A DNA stretch of 53,973 nucleotides from Moorena bouillonii PNG (GCF_001942495.1 NZ_MKZS01000001.1:53189-107161), one strand, 5' to 3'. Shown: positions 1 to 10,075, counted from the first letter of the stretch. A program made the numbers and translations. The notes: generated by a model from the sequence alone, not told the origin.

Positions 1-94
1 ATTCCCGATTCCCGATTCCCGATTCCCGATTCCCGATTCCCGATTCCCAATTCCCGATTCCCGATTCCCGATTCCCGATTCCCTTTTCCCGATT
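1..94. repeat. Heptanucleotide tandem array (ATTCCCG)n
   Basis: The first 94 bases are copies of the heptamer ATTCCCG with few variants, stopping just before the phosphotransferase gene. The array probably continues left of the window. Heptameric arrays of this sort match the STRR sequences described in cyanobacteria. The same heptamer recurs near 24.48 kb and 39.30 kb. Confidence 0.95.
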
Positions 95-102
95 CTCTAA
101 TT

Positions 103-1263
103 ATGACATTCATATTAAATTCTCATAATGTTTTTGACTATCTAGCTGATCGTGGTTTATGCAATCCCTCCGAGCAAGCTCTCAGTAAAATTGAGCCACT
201 GGAAGCCAAGAACTTTAACTTATTGCTGACCTTTCCAGATGGTAATAAGCTGCTCGTAAAGCAGGAGCGACATAACCAAGAAGGGAAAGCCGCTGGTGAG
301 TTTTTGAATGAATGGCGAATTCAAGAATTCTTACAGAAATTTCCAGAACTTGCTAACCTCCGCTCTTTGATACCAGAGGTGTTGCATTTTGATGGTGAGA
401 ATTCCATTATGGTTTTCCGCTATCTCGATGACTATCGGGATTTAATGGATTTCTACGCCAAAGAAAATATCTTTCCTACAGAGGTTGCTGCCACCATCGG
501 CACCCTCTTAGGAAAAATCCATCATCATACATTTAATCGTAAAGACTATCAAGATTTCTTCTGTACCGAAACCGATAATCAAACCACTGAGCAAGTGCCT
601 AGATTAGTTAACAGTTTAGAACGAATTGGTCCGGAAATCTTTGGTTCGGTACCTGCTGACGGGCTGAAATTCTTTGCCCTTTATCAACGATACGATAGTT
701 TAGGGCAAGCGATCGCACAACTAGGGAATGGTTTTGCCCCCTGCTGTCTGACCCACAATGACCTAAAGCTAAATAATATCCTTCTGCACCAAGATTGGGA
801 GCATGAAAGTACCAGCATGGTCAGGCTAATTGATTGGGAGCGCTGTAGTTGGGGAGACCCGGCGTTTGATTTAGGAACACTGATCAGCAGCTATGTCCAA
901 ATCTGGCTGAGTAGCCTAGTTATCAGTAAATCTTTAAGTATTGAAGAATCCCTAGGTTTAGCCATGACCCCCTTGGAACAGCTCCAGCCTTCCATTGCTG
1001 CCCTAACCAAAGGGTATTTTGAAACCTTTCCAGAAATTTTAGAACACCGACCTGATTTCTTGCGGACAGTAGTGCAATTTACCGGTTTTGGTTTGATTCA
1101 ACGAATTCGGGCGATGATTGAGTACCAAAAATCCTTTGGTAATGCCGGGATTGCCATGCTCCAGGTTGCCAAGACCTTGTTGTGTCGTCCAGAAAAATCC
1201 ATGCCCACGATTTTTGGCCCTGCTATTGCTGAATTAATCCAACTCCGTCCTTCCGCTGTTTAA
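103..1263 (+). CDS. APH-family phosphotransferase, possible RiPP Ser/Thr kinase
   Basis: A 386-residue protein with the aminoglycoside-phosphotransferase/choline-kinase fold. Visible motifs are the N-lobe lysine in LLVKQE (K53), the catalytic loop LTHNDLKLNNIL (D220, N225) and the metal-binding LIDWERCSWGDPAFDLG (D244). The substrate cannot be read from the sequence. The next gene downstream, on the same strand, is HopA1-like. Phosphotransferase plus HopA1 pairs act in class V lanthipeptide and thioamitide biosynthesis, where the kinase phosphorylates Ser/Thr of a precursor peptide and the partner eliminates phosphate. A role here in peptide dehydration is inferred from that pairing; a small-molecule kinase is the alternative. 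No clear Shine-Dalgarno precedes the ATG. Confidence 0.85.
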   Translation: MTFILNSHNVFDYLADRGLCNPSEQALSKIEPLEAKNFNLLLTFPDGNKLLVKQERHNQEGKAAGEFLNEWRIQEFLQKFPELANLRSLIPEVLHFDGENSIMVFRYLDDYRDLMDFYAKENIFPTEVAATIGTLLGKIHHHTFNRKDYQDFFCTETDNQTTEQVPRLVNSLERIGPEIFGSVPADGLKFFALYQRYDSLGQAIAQLGNGFAPCCLTHNDLKLNNILLHQDWEHESTSMVRLIDWERCSWGDPAFDLGTLISSYVQIWLSSLVISKSLSIEESLGLAMTPLEQLQPSIAALTKGYFETFPEILEHRPDFLRTVVQFTGFGLIQRIRAMIEYQKSFGNAGIAMLQVAKTLLCRPEKSMPTIFGPAIAELIQLRPSAV

Positions 1264-1311
1264 GACATAGCAATTCTCTATCCCATGAGCTACAAAGAGA
1301 TCCCCCATTAT

Positions 1312-1328
1312 CCCCCTTAATAAGGGGG
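1312..1328. repeat. Small inverted repeat, CCCCCTTAATAAGGGGG
   Basis: A perfect 17-base inverted repeat downstream of the phosphotransferase stop codon. No T-run follows on the plus strand, so it is not a convincing terminator. It resembles the C/G-rich palindromes scattered through this window, such as those inside the element at 2941-3094. Confidence 0.5.
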
Positions 1329-1433
1329 ACTTTGAGGTTGATAATCGTACCTCATAAATGCAATAAACGCTATAGCATTTCCAAATAGGTCATGAACAAT
1401 CTTGCTGATTTCTCATAACATCAAAAACTCTTC

Positions 1434-1563
1434 ATATCATGTCCGGATCATTAGTTATAAAAAACTTTATCCCTTCAAACCTTACTCCTTTACTTCTGCC
1501 TTCTGCCTTCTGCCTTCTGCCTTGCTTTTGCGCTTAGTATAACTATTCAACCGGACATGATAT
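1434..1563. mobile_element. MITE-like element, about 130 bp
   Basis: Imperfect terminal inverted repeats of about 26 bp bound this stretch. The left end begins ATATCATGTCCGG and the right end finishes CCGGACATGATAT, with a second matching block (TTAGTTATA against TATAACTA) just inside. The interior has a TTCTGCC heptamer run and no reading frame. It lies between the phosphotransferase and the HopA1 gene. Confidence 0.65.
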
Positions 1564-1575
1564 CAAAGGTCTTTC

Positions 1576-1660
1576 CTACTACTCCCTACTCCCTACTCCC
1601 TACTCCCTACTCCCGACTCCCTACTCCCTACTCCCTACTCCCTACTCCCTACTCCCTACC
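1576..1660. repeat. Heptanucleotide tandem array (CTACTCC)n
   Basis: About twelve copies of a seven-base unit, CTACTCC with one GACTCC variant, fill the space immediately before the HopA1 gene. The array occupies the place where a promoter or leader would be expected, so transcription from the upstream gene or from the MITE is possible. Confidence 0.9.
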
Positions 1661-1665
1661 AAACC

Positions 1666-2778
1666 ATGATCCAACTACTTGATTCTACAGCAATTCAACC
1701 ATCCCCCATCACCAATCAGCAATTACTAGACGTTCTAGACGATATTGTTAACAAAGTAAAAATCCAATCAGACTTCTCGATTCACCATTCAGATTACAAA
1801 CCGTTGGAAATTCCAGCCGAAGCTGTGGAACGTTTTCAACGGATGCCCGAGGATATGCAGCAAAAATATATCAGTCTGCAACTGCGGAGTTTTCTATATG
1901 GTATTTATTACAATGGCTCAATGCGAGATACTCTCGCACCGGAAGCAGATACTGAAGCTGCGCCAGTAGACCTGGAGAACAATACCATCCTGGGAGTAGA
2001 TGTGGGATTTTATCAGCGACTGCACGACAGCAATAGTGGCAAAGGCTACTTTGACCCTGGTTGGTCTGTTCTCAGAGAAGAAAGTGATGGCACTTTGGCT
2101 GTGACTAAAGGAGGATTGAGGCTGCATATTGAACGGGAGCAGCATCTGCCAGCATCCCAGCAATCTGCCACGGTCGGGGATTCAGTAGCAATCCGTATGC
2201 CTAAGAATTTGGTGCAAAATGGCTTTTATATGGCCGTTGGCAATCTAGAAGCACATCGTCCGCAAACAGACCAGTCAGTGACTGTGCGAATTTACTTCAA
2301 CTTGACTCCTGACGGTGCAGTTGCCGTAATGGGTAGCTTAACCCAACAGCTGAACGAAATCGAAATTCCGTTCCACTTTAAAGTTTTGTACAATCCCAAA
2401 GACTACGAACGGCACGATTCTGGGGTACTCTACTTTGATAAGTGTCACTATGACGCTGTTGAGGGAGTTTTAAAGACTGTTTATACAGAGCACCAATCCC
2501 ATTTTCAGCCAGACGTGCCCCTATTTACCATGGAGCTAGCACCAGGTTTGGGGTTAGCAGAAGAACCAGACCAAAAATTTGCTGAACAGGAAAGCTTTGG
2601 CATGAATCGCTGTCAGATTGTGGCCAATGGGTTGTTAGACGCTTGGCATCAAGGGGATGATTCCACTGAAGCAAGGATGAAGGCTATCCTTGGGCAATTT
2701 TCTAGGCTAGGGATTGACTTGGAGCGTGTTTATCTCAATGCCAATTCTGAAGATATTTATCAGTGTTTAGATATCTAG
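1666..2778 (+). CDS. HopA1-family protein, possible RiPP lyase
   Basis: A 370-residue protein I recognise as the HopA1 family (type III effector HopA1 domain). Recognisable blocks are the N-terminal helical part, RSFLYGIYYNGS (around residue 75-85), FYQRLHDSNSGKGYFDPGW (about 115-133) and the C-terminal FGMNRCQIVANGLLDAW. HopA1-like proteins paired with an APH-like kinase (for example SprPT/SprH3 and TvaC/TvaD) take part in dehydration and cyclisation of peptide precursors, probably as phospho-Ser/Thr lyases. The family assignment is fairly firm; the reaction here is inference. The gene follows the phosphotransferase on the same strand after 402 bp of repeats and a MITE. No precursor peptide gene lies between or just after them. 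Confidence 0.8.
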   Translation: MIQLLDSTAIQPSPITNQQLLDVLDDIVNKVKIQSDFSIHHSDYKPLEIPAEAVERFQRMPEDMQQKYISLQLRSFLYGIYYNGSMRDTLAPEADTEAAPVDLENNTILGVDVGFYQRLHDSNSGKGYFDPGWSVLREESDGTLAVTKGGLRLHIEREQHLPASQQSATVGDSVAIRMPKNLVQNGFYMAVGNLEAHRPQTDQSVTVRIYFNLTPDGAVAVMGSLTQQLNEIEIPFHFKVLYNPKDYERHDSGVLYFDKCHYDAVEGVLKTVYTEHQSHFQPDVPLFTMELAPGLGLAEEPDQKFAEQESFGMNRCQIVANGLLDAWHQGDDSTEARMKAILGQFSRLGIDLERVYLNANSEDIYQCLDI

Positions 2779-2899
2779 CAATTATCATTACGAGTTAGGT
2801 ACACATATTTTTTTCCACTCCCTGCTCCATGCTCCCTAAAAACTAGGACGAAAGTACCTTATCCAATTGAGAACTGGTAGAAAATAATTTTAGTCTTTT

Positions 2900-2928
2900 A
2901 GTCCAAGAAGAGTCTTGGGCTATTTTTT
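2900..2928 (+). terminator. Intrinsic terminator after the HopA1-like gene
   Basis: AGTCCAAGA and TCTTGGGCT form a nine-pair stem with a short loop, followed after one base by TTTTTT. It lies 122 bp past the HopA1 stop codon and points with that gene. Confidence 0.75.
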
Positions 2929-2940
2929 ATGGTTTTTCTC

Positions 2941-3094
2941 AGAGGTTGTCTGAGAAGTCCCATTTGCTACATCCAAGCCCCCTAAATCCCCCAATTTTGG
3001 GGGACTTTTAGAAGCAAATTGACTCTTGTTCCCCCCAAAGTTGGGGGGCTAGGGGGGCAAAATTCAGTATCAAAAAACTTTTCAGATATCCTCT
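2941..3094. mobile_element. MITE-like element with C/G-rich internal palindromes
   Basis: The ends AGAGGTTGTCTGAGAAG and CTTTTCAGATATCCTCT are inverted repeats with 14 of 17 positions matching. Inside are two hairpins built from runs of C and G (around 2978-3005 and 3030-3056). A lone end-like sequence, AGAGGATGTCTGAAA, recurs at about 52399. No coding capacity. Confidence 0.65.
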
Positions 3095-3146
3095 TAGGCA
3101 GCCAATCTATCTGTAGGCTGTCTAAGTCCTGTTCAAATCGGAAAGA

Positions 3147-4073
3147 TTAATCAGGAAACTTGTCTTTCAAACCTTGATCAAACCCTTTATCAAACGTTTG
3201 TATATTAGATCTAAAGAAGCCAAAATCCAAAACTATTCTCCAAAATCCTTTCCTGTTGCCTGTTGCCTGTTGCCTGTTTGCTATTTCTCCAAAACTTTTA
3301 CTTCTAGACAGAGGAGCTACAATCCGTAACACTTTCTCCAATAGCGAAGGAAAGAAACGCTGACACCATATAGCTAAATGACTTTGCCATCCCACTAAAA
3401 TTTCCGATGAGTTCTTCTCCAGTTTGGCGACTAGTACCTTAGCGACTTTTTGGGGAGTCATCGGCAAGACCCAGCGAAACAAGTGTAATCCTCGCGCCAT
3501 ATCAGTATCTGTTAAGGATGGCAGTAAAGCCATTACCCGGATATTTTCTCGCGCTAACTCTCCCCGTAACGCTTGAGTAAAACCAACAATCCCAAATTTG
3601 GTAGCGGAATAGCTTGCCATCGTCGGTGCTGCCACCTTACCCATCAAACTAGAAACATTCACAATAGTGCCTTCTCGTCGTGCTGCCATGCGTCGCCCAA
3701 TTAAACGAGTCATTGTGTACATACCCATTAAATTCGTGGCGATTTCTTCCTGCAAATTTTGCAGTTTGGATTCTAGAAAAGGAGCTTGATGAGCAACGCC
3801 AGCACAGTTAACTAACAAATCAATTGGTCCGTAACTTCGCCAAGCTCGTGCGATCGCAATATTGACTCCTACTATTTGGGTTAGATCTAAGACAAGCGTC
3901 ACAACTAGTACCCCTTGTCGTTCAATCTCAGCCGCCACTTCTATTAAACGTTGGCGATTTCGCGCCACCAACAGTAAGCGTCTTATTCCTTGTTGGGCTA
4001 ATTCCAGAGCGATCGCTCTGCCAATACCACGAGAGGCTCCGGTAACCAGAGCCGTTTTTCCCTGAATCTTCAT
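3147..4073 (-). CDS. Short-chain dehydrogenase/reductase (SDR) with repeat-encoded tail
   Basis: A 308-residue classical SDR. The NAD(P)-binding TGASRGIG lies at residues 11-18, the structural NAG-like motif is NCAG (89-92), and the catalytic residues are N114, S141/S142, Y155 and K159 (YSATK). The substrate is unknown; many such cyanobacterial enzymes act on lipids or ketones. The last 45 or so residues go beyond the usual SDR fold and include a GNRQQAT-type stretch encoded by a heptamer array, so the original stop was probably upstream of this tail. The gene is monocistronic, with a 945 bp gap upstream and no obvious partner. Confidence 0.9.
   Translation of the reverse strand: MKIQGKTALVTGASRGIGRAIALELAQQGIRRLLLVARNRQRLIEVAAEIERQGVLVVTLVLDLTQIVGVNIAIARAWRSYGPIDLLVNCAGVAHQAPFLESKLQNLQEEIATNLMGMYTMTRLIGRRMAARREGTIVNVSSLMGKVAAPTMASYSATKFGIVGFTQALRGELARENIRVMALLPSLTDTDMARGLHLFRWVLPMTPQKVAKVLVAKLEKNSSEILVGWQSHLAIWCQRFFPSLLEKVLRIVAPLSRSKSFGEIANRQQATGNRKGFWRIVLDFGFFRSNIQTFDKGFDQGLKDKFPD
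3251..3280. repeat. Heptamer array (TGTTGCC)n inside the SDR gene
   Basis: About four copies of TGTTGCC lie within the 3' end of the SDR reading frame. Read on the minus strand they encode GNRQQAT-like residues. The same unit extends the AAA-ATPase gene at 41.6 kb. Confidence 0.85.
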
Positions 4074-4753
4074 GTGCTACAATACCTATAGTTGAAAACA
4101 AACAAGCATCGGATGCGTCGCTAAACCCACTCAGACTCAAATTAGTCGCAGTGAAGTTAGTGACACTGAAGCTATTGACAGTGAAATCTTGCTCCCACGC
4201 AAGGGTTATCCGTAGGCAGTTCAAAATTGGTAAAGACTACCTACAAATAATTGATGGCAACAGCCTTATCCCCGACCCTAGCTATCGGACTATTGGCTAA
4301 GGGAGTCAAAGCAGCGGCAATTTGCCATTCAATCTGGTGGATAACTGGTTAAGATATTTCTCCCCGGTTTGTTGCGGAAACTTGGTAAGAATCGGTGGTC
4401 GAAATATCCTTCAAATCATTTTGGCATCACTTAATTAATCCGTAGCCAGAATCGGTGTTGATGTAGAGCATGGTTGGTACCCTCCTTGAAATGAGTATTT
4501 ACCAGTAACTAAGCCATAAGCCTACACTAACAACACTAACTCTCAACTGCAACATATATTAACATAAACCTATTGTTTTTTACATTTATATACGAAAAAT
4601 TCATACATCAATTAGGATGAAGCATTTAGTCAATATTGTTTGAACCCCTTACCAAATCTAGGATTGAGTCGTTTACTTCCTAAATTTTGTTTTTTTGTTC
4701 AACAATAAAAAATATGAGAAAATTAACAAAGTGTTCAGGTAGATTGAAAAATT
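4074..4753. other. Gene-free stretch upstream of the SDR gene
   Basis: No convincing gene. The only short plus-strand frame with a plausible look is 4254-4352 (32 residues), which has no recognisable similarity and no clear ribosome binding site. The part from 4540 to 4740 is A/T-rich. The promoter of the SDR gene should lie at the left end, but no clear -35/-10 pair could be fixed. Confidence 0.4.
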
Positions 4754-4858
4754 CCGCTCATCCTAGACCTGGCTAGTCGTGGCATGAGCGGGTGATTTTG
4801 TTCAAGTAGATTAAAAATTTCCGCTCATCCTAGACCTGGCTAGTCGTGGGATGAGCGG
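4754..4858 (-). terminator. Two duplicated hairpins, probable terminators of pyrH-frr
   Basis: Two nearly identical 38-base hairpins (4754-4791 and 4821-4858) have arms CCGCTCAT and ATGAGCGG and an inner CTAG...CTAG pairing. The flanking bases are also duplicated, giving a 67 bp period. On the minus strand each is followed by a short T-run (AATTTTT), so they fit tandem intrinsic terminators 160-265 bp past frr. Confidence 0.6.
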
Positions 4859-5018
4859 TTCATTTTTAAATGAGTATCAAATAACTAGTAAGTACACAAG
4901 TACAACAATTACACACAACTGTGAATGCTGATAGAGGGAAGAGTTGCCAAAATGAACTCACCCCCCACCGAGAATAGCATGACACAGTAACATGACACAG
5001 TAGCATTACACAGTAGCA

Positions 5019-6351
<1,333 letters not shown>

Positions 6352-6403
6352 TCATAGCTGATCCCTCATCGCTGATCGCTCATTTTTAATCCCAGCTTAA
6401 GGA

Positions 6404-6952
6404 TTATCGCCACTGAATAGGACTACCAGTTACCTTAGTTGATTGTGGTGAAATCTCTTGCCCTGTTAAAAGAGACGCGATCGCACTGTTCAAGTAATGG
6501 GCTTGTACTGCGTCACCATCTTGGGGATTATCATCAATTGACCCATTATAGCATACAATTCCCTTATGGTCAATTAAAAATGCCTCAGTGGTTTTCTGGG
6601 CACCAAAGCTGTGAGCTACGTCTTGAGTTGGATCCCAAAGGTAAGGAAAGTTCAATTGCTGAGTTTGGCAGAACTGCTTCATTTCCTCAAAACTCTCTGC
6701 GGGGTACTGATAAACATCATTGGCATTAATGCCCACTAGGGTAAAACCTTGATGTTCAAACTGGTCTTGAATCTGTTTGAGTCTTGGGATGTAGCAATTG
6801 ACATAGGGGCAGTTGTTGCCTAAGAAAATAACTCCCACTCCTGAGAAACGTTCTAAGTAACGGCAGAGATGGTGAACCTGCTCATCAGTTCCCGGCAATT
6901 CAAAATCCGGAGCATAACTGCCAATGGTGATGATGATGTTTTCTATAGTCAT
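6404..6952 (-). CDS. Thioredoxin-fold redoxin, AhpC/TSA-like
   Basis: A 182-residue peroxiredoxin/thioredoxin-like protein. The fold is marked by the IGSYAPDFELPGTD entry and the FLGNNCPYVNCY segment with cysteines C48 and C53, followed by LVGINANDVYQYPAESFEEM and a TTEAFLIDHKGIVCYNGSIDD block. The cysteines are separated by four residues, not the CxxC of thioredoxins, so a one- or two-cysteine peroxidase-like role is likelier than a disulfide exchanger. An in-frame ATG at 7000 would add 16 residues encoded by a GGTGATG repeat; the start at 6952 fits the family better. It lies 121 bp upstream of pyrH on the same strand and could share transcription. Confidence 0.85.
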   Translation of the reverse strand: MTIENIIITIGSYAPDFELPGTDEQVHHLCRYLERFSGVGVIFLGNNCPYVNCYIPRLKQIQDQFEHQGFTLVGINANDVYQYPAESFEEMKQFCQTQQLNFPYLWDPTQDVAHSFGAQKTTEAFLIDHKGIVCYNGSIDDNPQDGDAVQAHYLNSAIASLLTGQEISPQSTKVTGSPIQWR

Positions 6953-7281
6953 GGGTGATGGGTGATAGGTGATGGGTGATGGGTCAACCCCCTTTAGCAT
7001 GGAAGCTTTGCTTAAGGGGAGATGATGCGATCGCTAATTAGCTCATAGACGAATTTAGCATCAAGGGGAAATTTCCCGACCCAATTCTAAATCAAGGGTA
7101 TTCGACCTGCTCAGATGCTAAAAGAGCTTCTGGAGCATTTTGGCAACCTTCACCATAGGTTGTCGTGGCTGAATAGGCAATCCGTAAAATCACCACTCTT
7201 GCAGCTGACTATTTACCATAGTTACTAGGTTTTGTTACACAATGTAAAGGTAAATATGGCATAACTTGGGATTTTTTGAGC

Positions 7282-8187
7282 ATGTCCTCCTCTTTCACAG
7301 CCCCAATCAGGGATCAGATTGAAACAAAAACCTGGATGTGGCAGGGCTTTTCGATTGGGTATAAAGCTTACGGTAATTCTGGACCAGCTGTGGTGATGGT
7401 GCATGGCTTTGGGGCATCTTCCGGACATTGGCGCAAGACCTTGCCAGTGTTGGGGGAAAACTGCCGATGTTATGCCATTGATTTGATTGGCTTTGGGGCT
7501 TCAGCTAAACCGACTCCTGGTATAGAGATAGACTATACCTTTGAAACCTGGGGGCAACAAATTGCGGATTTCTGTCAGGAGGTGGTTGGTGGTCCGGCAT
7601 TTTTAGTCGGAAACTCTATTGGTTGTATTGCCCTAATGCAAACCGCTGTAGATAATCCAGAGCTAGCCAAAGGAGTCGCCCTGCTCAACTTTTCTCTACG
7701 ACTACTCCATGAGCGTAAACGGGCTGAACTCCCTTGGTATCAGCGTCTTGGCGCACCAGTACTTCAACGATTCTTAAAAATTAAGTGGGTTGGCCAGTAT
7801 TTTTTTAGTCAGCTGGCTAAGCCTAAAGTAGTGCGTAATATTCTGTTGCAAGCCTACTGCCGTCCAGAAGCCGTCACTGATGAACTGGTTGATCTGATCA
7901 TGGCACCAGCGGCTGATCCCGGTGCAGCTGATGTGTTTATTGCCTTTACTAGCTATTCTCAAGGACCACTACCAGAAGACCTGATCCCAATTTTGCCTTG
8001 CCCTGCCATCATACTATGGGGCACCGAAGACCCCTGGGAACCCATTGACTTAGGACGAGAATTAGCGAAATTCCCGACGGTAGAAAAGTTTATTCCTTTA
8101 GAAGGTTTGGGCCATTGTCCCCAAGATGAAGCACCAGAGATAGTCAACCCGATTTTGCTCAATTGGATTGGGGAAAATCGGGTTTAA
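7282..8187 (+). CDS. Alpha/beta-hydrolase
   Basis: A 301-residue alpha/beta-hydrolase. Seen are the oxyanion segment MVHGFGASSGHWRK, the nucleophile elbow VGNSIG (S112), a late acid in LWGTEDPWEP and the catalytic histidine in LEGLGHCPQDE. A cap region (about residues 130-210) lies between strands. The substrate is unknown; cyanobacterial relatives are often labelled haloalkane dehalogenase-like or pheophytinase-like, which the sequence does not settle. A TTG six bases upstream is in frame, but the ATG at 7282 is preferred. It is divergent from the redoxin gene. Confidence 0.9.
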   Translation: MSSSFTAPIRDQIETKTWMWQGFSIGYKAYGNSGPAVVMVHGFGASSGHWRKTLPVLGENCRCYAIDLIGFGASAKPTPGIEIDYTFETWGQQIADFCQEVVGGPAFLVGNSIGCIALMQTAVDNPELAKGVALLNFSLRLLHERKRAELPWYQRLGAPVLQRFLKIKWVGQYFFSQLAKPKVVRNILLQAYCRPEAVTDELVDLIMAPAADPGAADVFIAFTSYSQGPLPEDLIPILPCPAIILWGTEDPWEPIDLGRELAKFPTVEKFIPLEGLGHCPQDEAPEIVNPILLNWIGENRV

Positions 8188-8199
8188 GGTTATTAAAGG

Positions 8200-8490
8200 G
8201 TTGAAGGTTAGTGGGTTGAAGGTTGAAGGTTAGTGGGTTGAAGGTTGAAGGTTAGTGGGTTGAAGGTTGAAGGTTAGTGGGTTGAAGGTTGAAAGTTTAA
8301 GGTTTAAGGTTGAAGGTTAGTGGGTTGAAGGTTGAAAGTTTAAGGTTTAAGGTTGAAGGTTAGTGGGTTGAAGGTTGAAAGTTTAAGGTTGAAGGTTAGT
8401 GGGTTGAAGGTTGAAAGTTTAAGGTTGAAGGTTTAAGGTTGAAGGTTTAAGGTTTAAGGTTTAAGGTTTAAGGTTTAAGGTTTAAGGTTA
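8200..8490. repeat. Degenerate heptamer field (GGTTGAA/GGTTTAA)
   Basis: Nearly 300 bases of GGTTGAA, GGTTTAA and GGTTAGTG units in higher-order blocks follow the hydrolase stop codon directly. It has no reading frame. Related units appear on the opposite strand at 8700-8840 and inside the LD-carboxypeptidase gene. Confidence 0.9.
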
Positions 8491-8583
8491 CCCAGTTACA
8501 ATCGCGATCGCAAATCCCCCAACACCTTCCCAACGCCACTAGTACTCTTAACCCAACACCTAACCCCTAAAACCATTACCGTA

Positions 8584-8837
8584 ACATTCAACGGTCAACC
8601 CTTTAACAACCTTGGCCTTTGGCCACGCTACGCGAACAAACGTCAACCCTTTAACAACCTTGGCCTTTGGCCACGCTACGCGAACAACCGGTTAACCTTC
8701 AAGGGGTTAACCTTGGCCAAAAGGCCACGCTACGCGAACAACTTTCAACCTTGGCCAAAAGGCCACGCTACGCGAACAACTTTCAACCTTCAACCTGTTA
8801 ACCTTCAACCCTTTAACAACCTTCAACCTGTTAACCT
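8584..8837. repeat. GGCCACGCTACGCGAAC repeat field
   Basis: Four copies of a unit reading CTTGGCCxxxxGGCCACGCTACGCGAAC are interleaved with CAACCTT/GTTAACC heptamers. Each unit has a TGGCC(N4)GGCCA hairpin and a GC-rich tail. The family recurs at 10.1, 18.2, 20.35, 21.1, 21.24 and 44.78 kb. Confidence 0.9.
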
Positions 8838-9665
8838 TCAACCGTCCTTGACTGCTACTAGCTCTAATCTATAGCGATAGAGAGCCACAGGTTTTTCCAA
8901 GGCTTTAAAGTAATCGGGGTCTTGTGGTGACAGATAAACTGCTGTGACTTGGTCAGCCTTAATAATCGGACTAGGTGATTTATGGAACTGATATGCTGTT
9001 GTGGTTTCTACTTCGTTGAAAAAAGGTCGGCGAGTACCGCGAAAAACTTGGTTGACAACTTCTGTGGCAATAAACTGATCGGGAGCTGGTATTTCAGAAG
9101 CGCGACCAGTAATCACTGAAACTAGTTGGCTCCCGGTGCGCAGAAGGGTAATCTGACGATTAGGGGTATTGGGGTCTACTTTGACAGCTCTAATTATGCG
9201 ATCGCCTAGGTAAGCCCTAGCAATATTCAACCCATTGAACCCTCGGTCAGCAACCACGTCTTCAGCAACCACCTCTGAGGTAGGTTTTAATACTGATAGA
9301 TTTTTTCTAGAACGTCTAGTTCTAAAGGGAATAAACCAATCCCCAAGTCCTGAGCTTGATTTCCCAACTTGTTGAAACCGCACCAGAAAACTAATGGGCT
9401 CCTTGAGATGACTGCGATTACCTTCAAATCCTGGTGTCACTATTTCTGGTGCTAGAGGTGCTATCTGCTCGATCAGGGTGCTGGTAACTTTCCAAGTCCC
9501 CTTGATCCAAGTGGGATATAGCAAATCCCCGGTCGCCGCTGTGACTGGCGGTTTGCTTTTCCAATCGGGAAACTGACCTAAACGCTGAGCTAACTCTCCT
9601 GCCTGAGCCTCACCACCAACCAGGAGCAAGGTTAACACCAGACATAATCCCAAAATTCTTCTCAA
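8838..9665 (-). CDS. DUF6816 family exported protein
   Basis: A 275-residue protein with an N-terminal signal peptide (hydrophobic stretch LGLCLVLTLLLVGG, cleavage likely after AQA at about 22). The body has the features I associate with cyanobacterial/plastid DUF6816: ATGDLLYPTWIKGTWKVTSTL, VADRGFNGLNIARAYLGD, DPNTPNRQITLLR and the C-terminal VTAVYLSPQDPDYFKALEKPVALYRYRLEL. The function is unknown; a lumenal or periplasmic location is likely. The gene runs up to the repeat field at its 3' end, with its stop at the field's edge, and stands alone. Confidence 0.85.
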   Translation of the reverse strand: MRRILGLCLVLTLLLVGGEAQAGELAQRLGQFPDWKSKPPVTAATGDLLYPTWIKGTWKVTSTLIEQIAPLAPEIVTPGFEGNRSHLKEPISFLVRFQQVGKSSSGLGDWFIPFRTRRSRKNLSVLKPTSEVVAEDVVADRGFNGLNIARAYLGDRIIRAVKVDPNTPNRQITLLRTGSQLVSVITGRASEIPAPDQFIATEVVNQVFRGTRRPFFNEVETTTAYQFHKSPSPIIKADQVTAVYLSPQDPDYFKALEKPVALYRYRLELVAVKDG

Positions 9666-10014
9666 ACCAAAATTCCTCTCACCTTAGACTGGTCAGCGAT
9701 CTTGCCGGTAAGGCAGATCCCCCCATCTAATCAAGAATCAAAGCAACAGGGGAGTGCTGACCTTTACCATTTTAACTTTGGGTGTCTGCAGTATCGGTGT
9801 TTCCACTGAGATATCCTTTTAGATATCCTTTAGCCTAATCCAGCGCTAACTCTCAAGTAGAGTTCACTCTCGCGAGAACTGTCCAAAATCTCTAGAGTTC
9901 TTGATAATCGATGATTTCACTTAATTTTAATTTGCCTTAAACTATCTGGCTATATCACAAAGATTTCGTGAAGTTAATATAAATTAACGGGAACAAAGTT
10001 AATCAGTAATGTTC
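9666..10014. other. Gene-free stretch between DUF6816 gene and transposon relic
   Basis: About 350 bases with no gene. It should hold the promoter of the DUF6816 gene near its left end, but no clear -35/-10 pair was identified. A short hexamer duplication (GATATCCTTTTAGATATCCTTTAG) is at 9810-9833. The right part is A/T-rich. Confidence 0.4.
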
Positions 10015-10075
10015 ATATTGAACCTCCCCATCCGTCGCAGGAATTGGGATTCCCAGGTACAATCGTGCGCGACTG

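Noticed and set aside
103-2778. The kinase/HopA1 pair modifying the GG peptides at 30 kb
   Set aside because: The loci are 27 kb apart with many unrelated genes between, and the GG cargos are not typical dehydration substrates; nothing in the sequence links them.
3928-4224. 98-residue frame overlapping the SDR start
   Set aside because: It overlaps the N-terminal Rossmann region in another frame and has no recognisable feature.
4254-4352. 32-residue plus-strand frame
   Set aside because: Mildly hydrophobic but with no similarity, no ribosome binding site and no transcription signal; not separable from chance.
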